Positions 12,903 to 27,470 are shown, numbered from the stretch's first letter. The stretch: 64,000 bases of DNA from Colius striatus (GCF_028858725.1 NC_084763.1:4526001-4590000), one strand, 5' to 3'. The notes: generated by a model from the sequence alone, not told the origin. Numbers and translations: made by a program.

Positions 12903-15900
12903 GATTTTCAATCTTTCCCCTGTTACACCTTTTCTGTGCAGAGAGGCTGAACTAACAGGGAATGCAGTTTACTGTCTTGTAAGGGACTCTTTGTATTAAG
13001 GCATCATTTACATTATGAGTTTGCTTGCAAAGTCACAGAAGAAACAGACTTAGGTGGTTGATTTCTTCATCATACAACAAGCACACACAAAAAAGTCCCA
13101 CCATCAAGCCATTAGACAATTACTGTTGTGTCACTGATTATGCCACCAGACTACTAAGGGTTAAGGAAATAGGGCTGAAAGACTTGGTAAACAGAAGTTC
13201 AAGTGTGGACCAGATTTGTTGATCCCAACAGCAAACCACAATTAAGATGTAATATTCCCTCAAGTTTTTCCTCCCCTCCTTCCTGTTTATCAGCATTAAA
13301 AAGGCAATTTATGCTTTGCAGCTCTCTAGATCAGCCAATGTATTTCACAGCAGGCAGGTAAGATTAAACTGTCCATCACAACAAGCTGTCCTTCTCTCTT
13401 CTTATATTATCAAAGCCTATTGAGATTAAAGTCATAGGAACTGGGGGAAATGCATTCATTTGCTTCAAGTTTAGGGGCTTAGGAAGTTAAATTCCTACAC
13501 ATCTATAGTCATCTTGCCCAGAAAAGGCAAGAAGTTGTCTCAATCGTAGTGAAAGAGTTAGACAAACGTCATATGCATTTGCTGAACTCATGAAAACCAT
13601 TAAACATTTCTCCCAGTGTGCCCTAAAACAGCAGAAAGAAAAGAAACCTTTTTGGGACTGATCTGTTTAAAGACCAAAACTCTTTACCCCAGCTGCCAAG
13701 ATCAAGGCAAAGGGGCTTTGAGCAGCTTTTACTTCCACTGGGCTCTTGCCCACCTGTACTGCACATATCAGTCAGCACAGTGGTCTGAAGGTGAGAGAGA
13801 CTTCAAAGTCATCCACTGCTCCACACACCAGTGCACAAAAAACCCATTTTTGACTAGGAATTGATGCTGTATCGATTACAAATGATCAGTAACACTGATC
13901 TCAATAGTACATGTGCAAGGTGCTTCTAGATTCATTGTTCATATGCTCCTTCTTAGGTCTGAAAATAGGAAAAGCCACTGTCTTTTGCAGTCACTTCATA
14001 TTTGTTCTCCAGACTGATATTCCTGTTGTCCAGTTCATTAACACCCTTCCAGCACCCATCATACAGGCTGTAAATCCTTAGGACCAGAATACATACAACA
14101 TAGCACTCCTTGGCAATTACTTAAGCTGACTGACTTGGAAAAAAAAGCCTTTGTGCTTTCCTTGAGTTTGAACAGAGACTCCAAAGCCAGGGATGATCAC
14201 ACTAGGAAGCAAACCATAAATACCCCAGGATTGCCAGTCACCTCCATGTAGCTGTTGCTTTTCACAGGCAAGACTGAGTGCTCCAAAGGGATTTGTGTTT
14301 ATCCAGAAGCAAACTTTCAGAACACAGTTCTGAGTGGTGCTAAACACCCAGGGCAAATCACAAACATCCATGCCCCAGGACAAGGCAGCTAGCTGATAGG
14401 TACAGGTAAGTTAGCACAAGCTAATTGAAGTTACAAGACTCCCTGGAGCATCCTGACACCACCGCAACAGGAACAACTGAAACAATAAATGGCTGCACAG
14501 AGAAAACTGTTGCTGGGAGCTCTCCATGGAGCTGTGTGTCAGAGCCCAGGTACAAACCACAGTTTTATTTGTAGTGCAAATAAACTCTTTCTTTCCAGAA
14601 CTGTGCTCGAAAGCAAAGAAGTGACCCTTCCCAGCTCAGAGCAATACAGGCAAAGGCAGCTCTCTAGGATGCCCACATCTCTTTGTGCTACCTCCACAGA
14701 CCAAACTCTACCTTTGGATGCTTGCTAACACAAAGCCCTACTAACACACAATTGAAGAAATTTAGGAGAGCATTTTCTTAGAAGCCTGTACTAGATACCC
14801 TTCATCACTCCTCATCAAAAACACCTTTCTTCTCCATATACTGAAGCCCCCCCCAACTTAAAAAGCAGAACTGCCTCAGGACAGATGTGTCCCTACAAAG
14901 AAACCACAGAACGCAAACTTGGTGTCCAACCCTTTGCTGATGAGTCACATCCTCTGGGATATGACAGGCAAATAAAGAGACATTAAAAGCTTTTGTGGCT
15001 CAGAGAACAGAGTGAAAAAGCAGAAAAGTGAAAGAGTGAAGGGCTGAAAATATTTGCTCCTCAAAAGGGCCGATTTTTACATTCTCTGCTTCGCTCATAT
15101 TAAGCAGCAGCATGAAAACTTGTATGTTCAGATGTACGTTTCAGTCGAGAGGAACAGGCTCAGTAAATTCAGCCGCCAGGAAACCGCTGAAGACAGGTAG
15201 GCACAATTCTTCTTCCAGCTCCACTCTGCTAATTGATTAAGTATATGACTGCCTGTGGTTCATTTTTCTCCTCCTTTTTACAAGAATAACTCCAGCTACA
15301 CATCCTCACGAAACTCAGCAGCTTTAGAGTGCGGGAGCTGGGGAGTGAGGGAAGGCAAACCTTCCAGTTCTACAAACAAACAGGAGCTGGGTGAGGATCT
15401 AACCTCGACTGCTGTGGCAGTGATTTTTGCAGGGTAAGGCCTCTAGACAGTACCTCTATCTAGATGCTTCCATTTCACAAATGGAAGCGAAAATACACGT
15501 CCTTTGGCTTTGCCCCCTCTCCTCTCAGCAACTTCACTCCCACTCTTAGGCCTGGTAGTCCACGCTGGAGACTCCGTTCAAGTCTTCTTCTCTGGGAACA
15601 AGCTGCTCCTGTGGCAATCACATTCAAGTTGGTTGTTGCTGTTGTGCTTAAGCTCAACATTGACCTGAGGTGCTCAAATACCATGCCAGCTCCCTCTACA
15701 AAATATACTCAGCCTTAGATTTCACTGTCCCTGTAGCAGCAGTTTTCCTTGAAGCTGTGCTCTGTAAAACTCAGACGAGAGCATCTCCCACGGATTCCTC
15801 CATCCTAGTCACACTTTCTAAAGGGAGCACTGCTAGGACATGTGTACCCCTGTTGAGATGAGACCAGCTTTCAATACCAGTACAGCAAGATGTTTTGGTG

Positions 15901-18900
15901 AAAAACATTTTCAGCAGAGGATTCATTTTCCAAAACAGACAAGGTCTGATACTGCAGGAACCAGCTTATGAAAAGCCCAACCAACAGCTAACTATGAAGA
16001 ACAGGATACTTCTTTCTTGGCAGGGTTCAGCAAGTGACACGTTACTCACTACAGGACATGTAATTGCTCATGCAATTATCCAGTACTCATAAATTCATGG
16101 GGATCTGCTACACAGCAGAGGGACACATGAGATGAAGAGAGAAGCTGATGAACAGTAAACCACCTCTTCAAATTCCCAGCAATGTCAAATCCAACGAGCA
16201 GGTGCGATGCCATAGCAGCATTCCACATCAAATCACAACAGCCAGAACACAAAGACCTCAAAGATCAAGGGGCACATGCTAAGGGTGGACTGAAACTTAC
16301 TGCTGATTCTATTTACTCATAGAGTATCTTTCAGCAGCAGCCATCACAGTAGTCAGTCTACCTGGTAAAGTAGACAGACAACAACAGAAGGGAAAAAAAA
16401 TAACACAACCACCAAAATAAATCAATCCCCAAAAGAAAAATGGTTTCCAGGAAGACATGTTCCTAAAAGAAACCCATCAGTAAGAAAATATATCCCCATC
16501 CAGCCCTGTTAGGAAACAGTCCCCATGCAAGAATGTTAATGGGCAATAACCAACCATTTTAATTCCCACAGACTTCAGGTGTTCAACCCTAATCAAATAT
16601 CCTTACAGCAACATAAGGAGTGAACAAGAAAAACAAAGCCTGTGTTCTGACAGACATCCATAGCACTTTCCTGGTCAGGTTAACAGCTGGGCAACCAGCT
16701 GGGATGTAGCCAGGCTTGTTATCCTGCAGCAAAGCTGCTGTAATTTTGCAGGCACCAAGAGAAATCAGCAAGATTTATTTGAGACACCACAAATATTTTG
16801 TGACAAAGGAGAAAGAAAATCCTGATTTCTCAGGTGATGAATGGAAGGGGAAGGAGCATGGTGCAAACAACCTGCAGACATCAGCAGCTAAGCAGTCACC
16901 AGCCCTCCCTACCTTCTGTGGGAGCCACAAATTAATCCACAAGGAACTCATACACAGGAGCAGGGAATCCAGTCTGAGCTCTCTAGCTCTGAAATGAACT
17001 GTAAATGATTAATTAAAGGCCAAATAGTATTACCTTTACTCACATTGCCAGGTATCTTACACCCTGAGTGGTCCCTTTGGCTTCAATTAGTTGCTGTCCT
17101 GATGGGTGTTGACTAAACAGCAGATAAACGCCCAGTCCTGGCAAATTCTGACATAGTGAGCAGATACCTGGTTAACTCACTCAAAGTGAGCAACACAGAG
17201 CTTGGAAAGCTCTCAATACTACCCTTCTTCTTTGAGAAACTTGCTTTTGTTGCCTGAGATAAATGATGAGGTATGTCAGCAGGTCTCTGCAAGACCTGGA
17301 GGAGTGACCTGGGAGAGTTATACCGGGCAAAACTTCATTTTTGTGTGTGTGTTTCAGTCTGAACTTGTAAGGAGGTAAGATAGGTGCCATTGCATCTGTT
17401 ATGCCTCAGTACAAAGCCTGTTCAGATGCCTCCAACTTGTTTCAAAGAGATATTTTAGAGCTACTCATCTTATACCCACGTTCTGCACCGGGCTGTGTCC
17501 ATGGCAAACGTAGCAGAAAACAAAAACACCTAAGAAATTTCCAACACCCCAGGAAGGAAAATTCATGGGAATCAGCTGTTATAGTTAATTTCAGACCTTT
17601 CTGAGTAACTTCAGTAAGAGGAAAGAAATCTTACTTGTCATGGCTTCTTGTGGCACATCAAACACAGACTGGATGTTTTGTATTTATTGCACAGCCATTC
17701 CAATTTGTGCAGAAATAAGACACTGCTTTGCATTATTTCTTTGCCCCCATATCTGTATTTATGCCTAGCATTCATCTGGTACCATAGCAAGACCAGGCTG
17801 ATGTAATGTTCTAGAAAACTTTATGTCTTTTGATTTCAGAGTTAATAAAAAAGAAGAGAGACCAATTTATTTTAGTTTCCCCTCCTCAATTGACAGAGAG
17901 GTGTATCTGTGGCCCCTGCAAGCAGAGGCCAGCAGAAGCTCACTGAGAGAGCAAGCCTGAGGGCAGCAGCATTACAGGCAAAGTTGAATTATTTGATGAG
18001 AAGTTCCCCTTTTCATCTGTAACTTCAAGCAGTATCAATTGCTCAAACTGCTTTTGTCACTATGGATGACCTTGCCAGAACAGAGTGGACTTCTTCAGTG
18101 GGCGAATGCCCAGGATGGCTCCAAAGGTCCCAACAAAGCTCCAGGCAACAGCTCTAAAGCAGGAGAGGGCCAAGCACGCTCCTGAGAGCTCCCACAGAGA
18201 CCAGGCGGTCACACACGCTTGTTTCCAGCTTTACCACTGGGTTTATTTGAGAGTTGAGTAAGAGGATTTGTCTCCCCTGTGGTAAGCAGGGAAGCTACAC
18301 AGGAGCTCAAATTACAGAACTTGTAAATATCTCATGAGCTTTTTTCCAGCTGGAGCCTCAGCTGGTTGTCAGCCAAGCAGCAGGTACCTTTGCTAGCAAG
18401 GTTCAGGGGAAAGAGGAAAAGCACCCAAGTGAAATAAAACCAAAAGAAGCTTGGCTTATCCTCTCATTTTCTTTCCTCAAATCTTCCCTGGTTGCAGGTT
18501 CACTGTCAGAGGACACACTGCTTATAAACTGGGGACAGCAGCCCTGCTAACCAGCAGCTATTGATTTCTTTCTAGGACTGAGCCAGCAGCCAAGAAACAC
18601 ACGGGTAAAGATCTTGAGGTCACACTAGTGCCAACACCTGAGGTAAGGGGACACAGCTGATAGAAATGTGAAGCGTGGGTAGGCACATCTGCAAAAGATC
18701 ATCAGAAGTTGAGGGCATGAGAGGGGAAAGCTTGAGTGATTCAAAGCATGAACCAGGCACTTCCTAAGAAGCCAGTCATGAAAATAAACGAGCCCGTTTT
18801 GACTCTCGGCCATTTATAATCACAAAGAAGAAAGAAAGCCTTGTTGCTTTTGAAGCCTGGAGCTATTTAATCATGCCAAACCTCACCATTCTTTAAAAAA

Positions 18901-21900
18901 CACAAGAAACCCCAGGAAACCGTCTCCTTTTCTCAGCTGATCCCTCCCAAAACCCTGAGCCTTGGTCTGTGCACATGCAGCTTGGTTCAGAGCAGCAAGG
19001 CCCAAACAGCTCCAGCAATGACAGAGCATCCTCCTGATTCACACAGGACTTGGGATGACCCAGGAAAGCTCACAGAACAAGACAAACACCACCAAGATTT
19101 TACTAATTAAATGGAGACCATCAAAAGCAATTTAAGTTTTTAAAGAAACCTTACAGTGTTTATAAAGGGAAGCTGATGCTGTTCAAATAGCTCCTGAGAG
19201 GACCATACCAACGGCAAGTTTGCAGCTCTGTCTACCAGATACTCAGCAATATATCTATGTACACTTATTAAAAGGGAAACAGTACACAGACCTTGGCAGC
19301 CTAGACATCCACCATGGATTTAACACATACTGTTCCTAACTCTATTTATTTGCTCACATGCCTAGAACACCCCCAGCAAAGCTCAAAAGGCTTCAAGCAA
19401 AACCTTCTAGGGTGCAATACCGCTGCCACAGGCAGAGGTAGAAAATAAATGACTTCAGGTGCTTTGGGAACATTAGCGGTGCTGCAGGCAGAGGAAAATA
19501 AATACAGCTAAACAGTAGGAAAGAGATTACTTTTGCTCCTTCAGGCTTCCCACTGAGGAAGTGGATGGCAAAAACAAGATTGGAAAAGGCTCCCAGAGTT
19601 ACCAGCACCCCTAAATGAGGAAACTATCCCCTTTCCTTTTAAATTCTTCATCTCACTCTGCTAACACTGTGAAAACCAAACGAGCCATGGTGAAAACCTG
19701 CACTGGTGCCATGGCCAGCACCTGAGCTGCCTGAGAACAACCAGCTCCAAGGCCAAGACAGCTTGGTCAACAGGGAAAAGTAAGGAACAAAGTTAAGATT
19801 TCTCTGAGCTACAAAACAAATGCAAAAGGGACTGGAGGCTCACAGACCCTTTGGAAGCAGCCAGTCTTATAGGCACTATCATTCTGGACATGGGAGATAG
19901 CCACTACCTGTTCTCACCTCTCCTGCAGGGACCTCTGCACCCTTCTCAAAGAGGAACCTCTTTTATCCTGTTATATTTCATACTCAGAGACCAACTTATA
20001 AACTCAGTTAGTCTTGACTACTAGCAGCACAACAGCACAACACTTGCTATTTCAGCCTGAGCAGCACATGGTTTTCAGAGAGATATGTAGCTCCTGTGCA
20101 ATTGCCATCGTGCAGGCATACACAGGCTGAGTGCAACAGAACAAGCAGCCTAACACCACCCATGTAATGAGAGCAGTGCAAACCCCAGCAAAAGCCTCAG
20201 ATTACAACATACCTGACCAGGTTGTGTCCTCTCCATTTGGGTTAACTGAGCACAGACACAGGGAAGCAGTAAGCGCAGAAATACCTGCATGACCCACAAC
20301 TGCAGAAACCAGCTACTCCAGAAAGCAAAGTGGGCAGGACTGAGCCAGGGTGCCTGGGGCATGGTCAGGAGTGGGGAAAGACCCCAGGTGAGACCAATTG
20401 GGTTCCCTGAGGGGCTGGCGAGGTCCTGAGGGGAGACATTGCCTCCACCTGGTGCTTCTTGTTTGCTGCTCATGGGTTCGAGCTAGAAGGATTCCAAACA
20501 AAGTGGAGGTCATTGCTTTTTGGAACTGGGCATGGGGAAAAAGGCCACCCTCCCTGCTCTGTCCCCAGGCTCTGTCCTCGTGGAGGTGGCTGCTGAAGAA
20601 AGTTCTCTGTTTGCCATGACTGCAGATTGGGAAGTATCTTATTCAGTTGGTTGTGGTTGCATCCCTCTAACCTCCTTCAAGGCTTTAAATTCGAGTCCCC
20701 CAAATTGGCCTGGTGATTCTATTTTACCAAACCTTTTTTTACTTCTTATTAATCAAATGTATCTTCATGATACTAAGAGTGTTTTCCTTTCTTCCTTGCC
20801 AACTATTTCCAGCTCAGCAAATGTACTGCACTTAAGAACTGCTAAACTGCTCTAAGTCAATGATAATCTGCCAAATTGCCCCATATCAAAGGCTTTATGA
20901 GTCCATTAAGTACCACTAAATGAACAAGAGCTTTTGGGCAGTGCTGGCAGTATGAAAACTCACCAAGAAAAATTCTTTGTGTGCTGATAGCCATCCCTGC
21001 CTATCTATCTGAGTGTCCAACACCCTGCCAGGGCTTGGCTGTGCCCAGGCATTCAGAGATTTTTCTCTCTTCAGGCTTTTCAAGTCAGGTGATTCCATGG
21101 AAAATTGAACCACCTTTTAGAATGAAAGAGTGAAAACATCCAGCCTTCCATGCCTTAGAAAATATTCCTACACAAACCTCGAAAGCCTAAGCAGAGGGTA
21201 AGAAGAACCAAATCGGTTCTTCTCTTATAAACCTCATGCTAGGACAGCTGTAGCTGGCAGCACGCTCACAAGCCTTCAGCAGAGAAGGCTCACTGAGTGC
21301 TGCAGCGTGCTGTAGTGCTGTTGCAAGCAACAGAAAGACCAAAGGAAGCACGTGGCCTTTCCTGAGTTTCTTCTGATGCTCCTAAGGTGTTTGGGTGAAT
21401 CATTGAACCAAGGCACACCAGCAGCTTTGCCATTAAAATCAGAAGCAACTTTGGAAGTTAAGAGTTGTATTTGATTTTTTTTCCCCCAGCCTTCTTTATG
21501 GAGAGATTTTTGGAATTGCCCTGTAAAAACACAGCAAGGGATTTTAACAAGTAGCAGATTGCATTATTAACATGAATGAATTTTAAAACTCCAGATTTAC
21601 TTTTAACTTCTTTGCTTGTCCATTATTAATTTCCCTGCGTGCTGTACTTGGCACAGCCCCGTGTAGAAACACACTGAAGTCATTTGATATGAAGATGCAA
21701 AAGGATTGGATAGTTAGGGCAAGTTCACATCCATCTGTAAAAGAAAAATCAGTCTTGCAAACTCTCTGACAACTAGAAATGAAAGAACATCTCTCAGTCT
21801 ATTCTTATCTGGAGAATTCAGAGCTACTGAAGATCTAGCAAGTTTCAGTTGGCATGAGCCTAAGTCAAAAGTGTGTAGAGCTGTATGGTTCATCCTGCCA

Positions 21901-22500
21901 GAAGCAGCCAGACCCACCCTTACTCAGAATAAGGTACATCATGGTGTGCAGCAGGACAGCCTCTGGGTATCTGCAGAGGAGAAATGTTAGATACAGAAAG
22001 CACTTTGCCTGAGGTCACTGCTCCTCTGGGAGATCTCAGCAGTCACCAGTCCTCGCTCCCAAACTGGCTGTGACTCCAGCTGACCCCTGTCAGTGAGAGG
22101 TGCTGGGCTGACACCCTCTGAAGCCTGGAGGGTCAGAGCAGTGCAGTGGTAGGAGCCGTGGGCTGAGAAAGCCCAGACATCGTGCGGTCGGCACCCACTG
22201 CTTCCAGTTCAAAAGCTGTCCCCAGCTGTGGAGCAAGGCTGGTTGCTGGAATTTCAGGGCTCCCCAGATGCAGTGTCACAGCAGGGCACAGGCACGTGTG
22301 ATCATCCAGCAAGGTGCTAGTGGATAAGACCTTCTGTAACTCAGAAAATTAAGGTTACATTGCACCATGTTGCTAATGCTCAGCAGTGATGAGGCTTGAT
22401 CAGGCTGTGTGCATTTAGGGGTGAAAGGGGTTTTATATTGTTATGAAAAAGAGAGGGAGTACTGAATTTATTACAAGTTTACTGTTAAAACTCATGTAGA
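12903..22500. other. intergenic, 9.6 kb without recognisable feature
   Basis: Longest empty stretch in the window. I found no CR1, LTR or microsatellite of note and no frame with recognisable protein similarity. Isolated donor-like sites (near 13369 and 14408) have no matching frames. Confidence 0.5.
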
Positions 22501-23034
22501 TGTCCACTCTGCCCTTGTGAGACTGCATCTGGAATCTTGTGTCCAGTTCTGAGCCCGCTCAGTTCAAGGACAGGGAGCTGCTGGAGAGAGCTCAGCACAG
22601 GTACACAAAGGTGATTCAGGGAGTGGAGCATCTCCCTTGTGATGAAAGGCTGAGGGAGCTGGGGCTCTGCAGCTTGGAGGAGACTGAGGGGTGACCTCAT
22701 TCATGGTTACAAATCCATAAAGGGTGGGTGTCAGGAGGATGGAGCCAGGCTGTGCTCAGGGATGGCCAATGACGGTACAAGGGGCAATGGGTGCAAGCTG
22801 CAACAGAAGGGGTTCCAAAGAAACACAAGGAGAAACTTCTTCCCTGTTGAGGTGAGGGAGCACTGGCAGGGGCTGCCCAGATGGGCTGTGGAGTCTCCTT
22901 CTCTGGAGACATTCAAACCCAGCTGGATGAGTCCCTGTGTGACCTACTCGAGGTGGTCCTGCTCTGGCAGGGGGGTTGCACTGGATGAGTTTTCCAGGTC
23001 CCTTGCAGCCCTTGAGATTCTGTGGTTCTGTGAA
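22501..23034 (+). mobile_element. CR1 LINE, 5'-truncated, about 530 bases
   Basis: From GTCCACTCTGCCCTTGTGAGAC to TTGAGATTCTGTGGTTCTGTGAAG. Typical CR1 blocks in order: GCATCTGGAATCTTGTGTCCAGTTCTG, CTGAGGGAGCTGGGGCTCTG, AGGAGGATGGAGCCAGGCTG, GCTCTGGCAGGGGGGTTGCACTGGATGAG. The longest CR1 here, same subfamily as the copy at 49721. Confidence 0.95.
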
Positions 23035-23537
23035 GCCAACAGGTAGTTGTATTGAAACAACGTGGCTAAGAGCAGGCTGAATTCCTCTGCAGCAGCCAGA
23101 AATTGGGTTTTTTTCTGGGTAAAAGAAGGTTTAAAAAACGATTCATGTGGTAACAGGAAGACTTTATGGCATTTACAGAACTAGCACAAAGGAGAAATCT
23201 CTGGTTCAGGGTATTTCCAGGAGGGCTACAGAGAACTGCAGGGACAGAGAAAAAGGGAAAAACAAAAGCAATAAAAACATACATAGTTAAGGTACCTAAA
23301 TAGTGAAAATCCTCAGCACTTGGAAGATATAAAACTCTTCACATTCACAAGGGTTTAAACAGAGAAACTTAAAAAGGTATTTTATACTGGGTATCATGCC
23401 AAAGTAGAGTAAACATTAATTAGTCGCTGCTCAAGAAGGGTGCTCTGAAAATGCTAATTAAAAAGGGCTTTCAATTAACAGAACAGAATTTGTAGAGAGA
23501 TGCTTAGGAAAAAATTAAGCCTTTGCTTTTGAAACAG
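23035..23537. other. intergenic, no recognisable feature
   Basis: No gene or repeat recognised between the CR1 copy and the exon-like segment that follows. Confidence 0.5.
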
Positions 23538-23689
23538 TCATAAAGTCTCGTCAGACCATATTGCTCAGTCATGATCTGCTGGAGCTCTTTTGTGGGGAAA
23601 AGGTGATCCAAGCCTCTCAACGCTGGAGATTTTGTGAAGACCCCTATTACCAGGAATACAACACTATTAAGCTGAACTTGTATCCCCAG
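23538..23689 (+). other. exon-like open segment, unknown
   Basis: CTTTGCTTTTGAAACAG precedes 152 bases open in one frame, followed by a perfect donor CCCCAG|GTAAGT. The frame reads VIKSRQTILLSHDLLEL, then GEKVIQASQRWRFCEDPYY, and ends IKLNLYPQ. It enters in phase 1 and leaves in phase 0. I do not recognise the protein. The antisense strand is also open here over 64 codons, so coding in either direction is unproven; a non-coding RNA exon is equally possible. Confidence 0.2.
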
Positions 23690-24222
23690 GTAAGTCACAG
23701 GAGAGAGGCATCAGCATTTTCTAGTCTGAACATTAGATCTGAGGCAGAAGTGTCATTTGGTTCACAAGGGTTTGAGCCCAGTCTGAAATACAACCCTGCC
23801 ATTCTGCAAAACACATTCCACCCCTCACTCTTGACATGACTATGGCATAGTCATACTCAGGTACCACGAGACTTGAGAAGCAAGTCCATTTGCAGACAAG
23901 ATGTTCAAGAAGCTACATTCTGCTGTATGCAATGTGTTAGGAGAAAATAAGTTGCAGAGCTAAGTTCAGGCACTGTGAAGATGTTGTAGCTCTAATATGA
24001 AGGGAAACAGGACAGAGGAAGAGAGCATCTCCTCTCCAGGCAAAAGCAGTCTCACTGATGAATTAGACAATTAATAGCTAAAAGAGAGCAGATCAAAGGC
24101 TGAAAACTAAGATCAAAGTATTAATACAAGCTGCCCAGGCAGGTACCAAAAGCACAAAGCGTAGCACACAGAGCAGGGCAAGCAGGGAAGAGAGGAGCAA
24201 GGTAGTTTGCTTTTGACCTCTC
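23690..24222. other. intergenic, no recognisable feature
   Basis: No gene or repeat recognised before the pentanucleotide array. Confidence 0.5.
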
Positions 24223-24291
24223 GAGAAGAGAAGAGAAGAGAAGAGAAGAGAAGAGAAGAGAAGAGAAGAGAAGAGAAGAGAAGAGAAGAGA
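24223..24291. repeat. (GAGAA)n microsatellite, about 14 copies
   Basis: A perfect pentanucleotide array of 69 bases (GAGAA on plus, TTCTC on minus) with no interruptions. Its purity suggests recent expansion and likely length polymorphism. Confidence 0.97.
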
Positions 24292-27200
24292 TCAGAGCAT
24301 CAGGCTGCCATGCAGAAGGGTACAGGAAGAATCACAAGCCATGAAGTCAGTATGAGCACTTTGCATGCAGGAAGCAATAAGGGTCCTGTCTTTGCCATCT
24401 CGTAGCCAACCCCAACGAGAGCCTTGGCTTTGCAAGCAAAAGGCAATTCATGACCTCTCCTGATGACAAAGAACATTTGAGCCTCAGGACACTGGCACGC
24501 ACACGTACATGGACTTATGCCTGAGAGCTGATCACCTCCCAGGGCAGGCTTTAGGAAGCTTTACTGTGGAAGAGCAGAAAGTTTGATTTCAAAGCTGTCA
24601 ACGGAATTTGTACCTGAGGGCTTGACACACAAATATCCTTTAAACAATAATGCTGACCTGCACTAGACTGTTAATAACACATACATACCAGAGGAAGGAA
24701 ACACACATCTCCCCCATGCTGCCAGGGCAAAAGGCTCTATGAATGTCCTCAGAGGCAGCAACAAAGGTTACAATGAAGCATGCACCTCCACAAAGAGAAA
24801 GTTAAGCGGGATGTTCAAAGGAGAAAAAATAAACTCACATAGGTCTTGGTTCTGAAGTTCAACAGTCCTGTTTGAGCCAGATGCAGCTGCTCATTGGCCT
24901 TGAATTTCATACACAAGAGGAACGACAGCTAGAGTTGTCTTGCCAGGTAAGCATCCCTGCTAAGGAACCCTGATTAATCCATCAAATTATGACAGTGTTC
25001 TAAAAGGATGAGAAAGGCTGCAGACTTCACGGTGCAAGGCTCCACACTTGAAGGAAATCATCTCTTGTCAGCTTTCCGCAGGCTCGGTCAACCCCGCAGG
25101 AACTGTATCACACAGGTTGAAATGTTCTTTCAGTTCTTGAATGCCCTTGTTGGCTGGGTCCAGAGGAGGGCCTGGGAAAAGTTATGGATGAGGTATCGTG
25201 AGCTGACTGCTGCCCTGGTGCATGGTCTTGCCTTGGAGTCGTGCACCCAGGAGAAAAAGCTGACCGATGGAGAAATAGGAGGTGAAGCTGAAAGCTTCTA
25301 CATGTGGTCTAGGTCAGGAGGGTGTTATGACACGGGAATCAAAATGTCTGCTCAAGGGGATTAGAGAACACAGCAGCGTGGCACATGGGTTGTGCTTGCA
25401 GGGAAGCCAATGAGTGTCAGTGCAGCCTGGCCTGGCTGCTGGGTTTCCTCCAGAGCAGCGGTGCAGCCCCGAGCAGCAGAACCACCGCCTGAGCTGGTGA
25501 CTTGGGGCTGGGGCTGGATCCCCAGTGCTGGATCCCTAGAGCAGACTTAGGAAAAGAAGGAAAAGGTATGAACAGAGACTATCTAGCTGGACTGTACAGA
25601 GTTTTGAACAGCCAGAAAAACAGTCTTTGATTGAATCCTACACTCTGGAAAAACTTGTTTTTTTCACAGAAGGAACAGCATGACCCCATAGTGACAATGT
25701 GCATGTTTCCCTCTTTGGCCTGGACAGCAGACAACAAAACACTTTTCAGTGCAACAGCCTTTACCTGGGTATCTTTTAGTCCACCAAAGCACGAGCATCC
25801 CAGGTTTGTCAGTTGCACTGAAGTTCATGATGAACAATCAACAAACCTTGGAGAAAAACTCAACTTTTTCCTTTTTTTTTCCTGATAAAACAAAGGGGCA
25901 AGTTCTTGAGTGACACCTTGGCCATAAAGCCACAAAGAAAAAGCATGATGTGAATAAAGGCAGACTTGACCTGTGCTTGAAATCTAATGTTCTGCCAAGA
26001 AATTATTGAAGGTTTCTCAAGACACCTTTTAGCAAAGATACTACTTGTGCCAGAGGTATCAGATGCATCAAGATACAGCAAGGTATTCCTATTAGATATC
26101 CTCTGACTACAAGAGGAAAGCGTTGGCCAGCCTGAAGAGAGCTGTTTGCCAAAGGGGACCCTGCTCTAGGCTCTCCCTTGCAGTTTATCAAGGTGACATG
26201 TTGAAGCTTCGAAGCGGGACCTGGGTCTCCAGTTTCCATCCTTTCTTGGTAGCCAGTTTACAGAGGCTGATTGCATTTACAGCTTTGATGAGCTCTGTGC
26301 ACTTGTGAGAGCACAAGCTAAATTATATCTCAACCCCTGAAGAAGCCTTTTTGGCACTTGGGTGATTTACACCCACTCTAACTGGAGGATCACCTCTCCA
26401 CCTCTCAGATACCTTCTTTCCCAGATGACATGCATGAAGAACTCTCCCCTGGCTCCATTGTAACTTGCACATAATGAGAGATCTGCTCTGGGAGCTCTCT
26501 CAGGTTGAAGCTATTTAGCTCCCTCTGCAGTGACTGTGGGACAAAGCAGTATGGGTCCTACACCAGTCCATGTGTGCCCCCCACATAGAGCTAATAGGAT
26601 GCTCATTGCCCTCCCATCTTATTCTGATGCTGTAACCCCACATCCCTCCATCTACAGCCTCACTCACACAGCCCCTTATCTCCTCAGCAACACACAGACA
26701 CTTGCCTACACCAAAAGCCCACGGACCTGGGCCTTGGGAGCAACATTTCCACTCAAGTTGATCTGTGGGCAGCCCTTGCTCATGTGGAGAGCCTTCTCCT
26801 GCAGCCTGACAGATACAGATGGTTGGGAACTGCCTCTCCTTGTGCTCTGAAGCCCTTTATGAGAAAGATGAGGTCTAACTGCTGCTCTTGTGCTGCTGAA
26901 GTAGCAAAACCCTTGGCAGGGTGACTGGCAAAAGGACATCACAGCCTTTTAGAGACCTGTTATGTGAGCTGCCTGAGGCATGTTGGCTGAGAAGTACCCC
27001 TTACTTAAAAAGACATATTAAAAAACCCATTAAAAAGGTGAGAGTTCTGAAAAGTACAGAAAAGGAGGTGCAGCAAGACATCTATGACAAAAATGGGGTA
27101 CCGAGGACAACAGTAAACTCATTGGAGACTGGATTTCTTATGACACATGAACATCACATGTTTTGTCAGTAGAACCTGTCCCTGCATCCAAGCACAAAGC

Positions 27201-27470
27201 AAACCCCTCAAATCACCTGTAGTGCCACGAAATAACTTCATCCCCTGAGCTGGGATTAGAAGATGCTTTGTATCACAGAAAGAAAACAGAGTTTTGGCAC
27301 AGCACACCAATGCACTTACATGCCTTGCCTGAAGCCAAAACATCAAGCAGGACTGTGGTAGGCAACTTGTTAGATGACCTTGTTTTGAAATTTGGTTTCC
27401 TGGAAAGGATCTGTGGTGCTCTGCAGGAGACAGAATTCACAAGCAACTGCATCAGAAAGTTGCTGAAAAC
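24292..27470. other. intergenic, no recognisable gene
   Basis: Contains a donor-like CTTGCCAG|GTAAGC at 24948 and a GC-richer patch at 25380-25550, but no frame or repeat I recognise. Confidence 0.5.

Noticed and set aside
22130..22240. tRNA-like boxes (GTGGTAGGAGC and TTCCAGTTCAAA)
   Set aside because: No cloverleaf could be drawn and spacing is wrong; neither a tRNA gene nor a clear tRNA-derived SINE.
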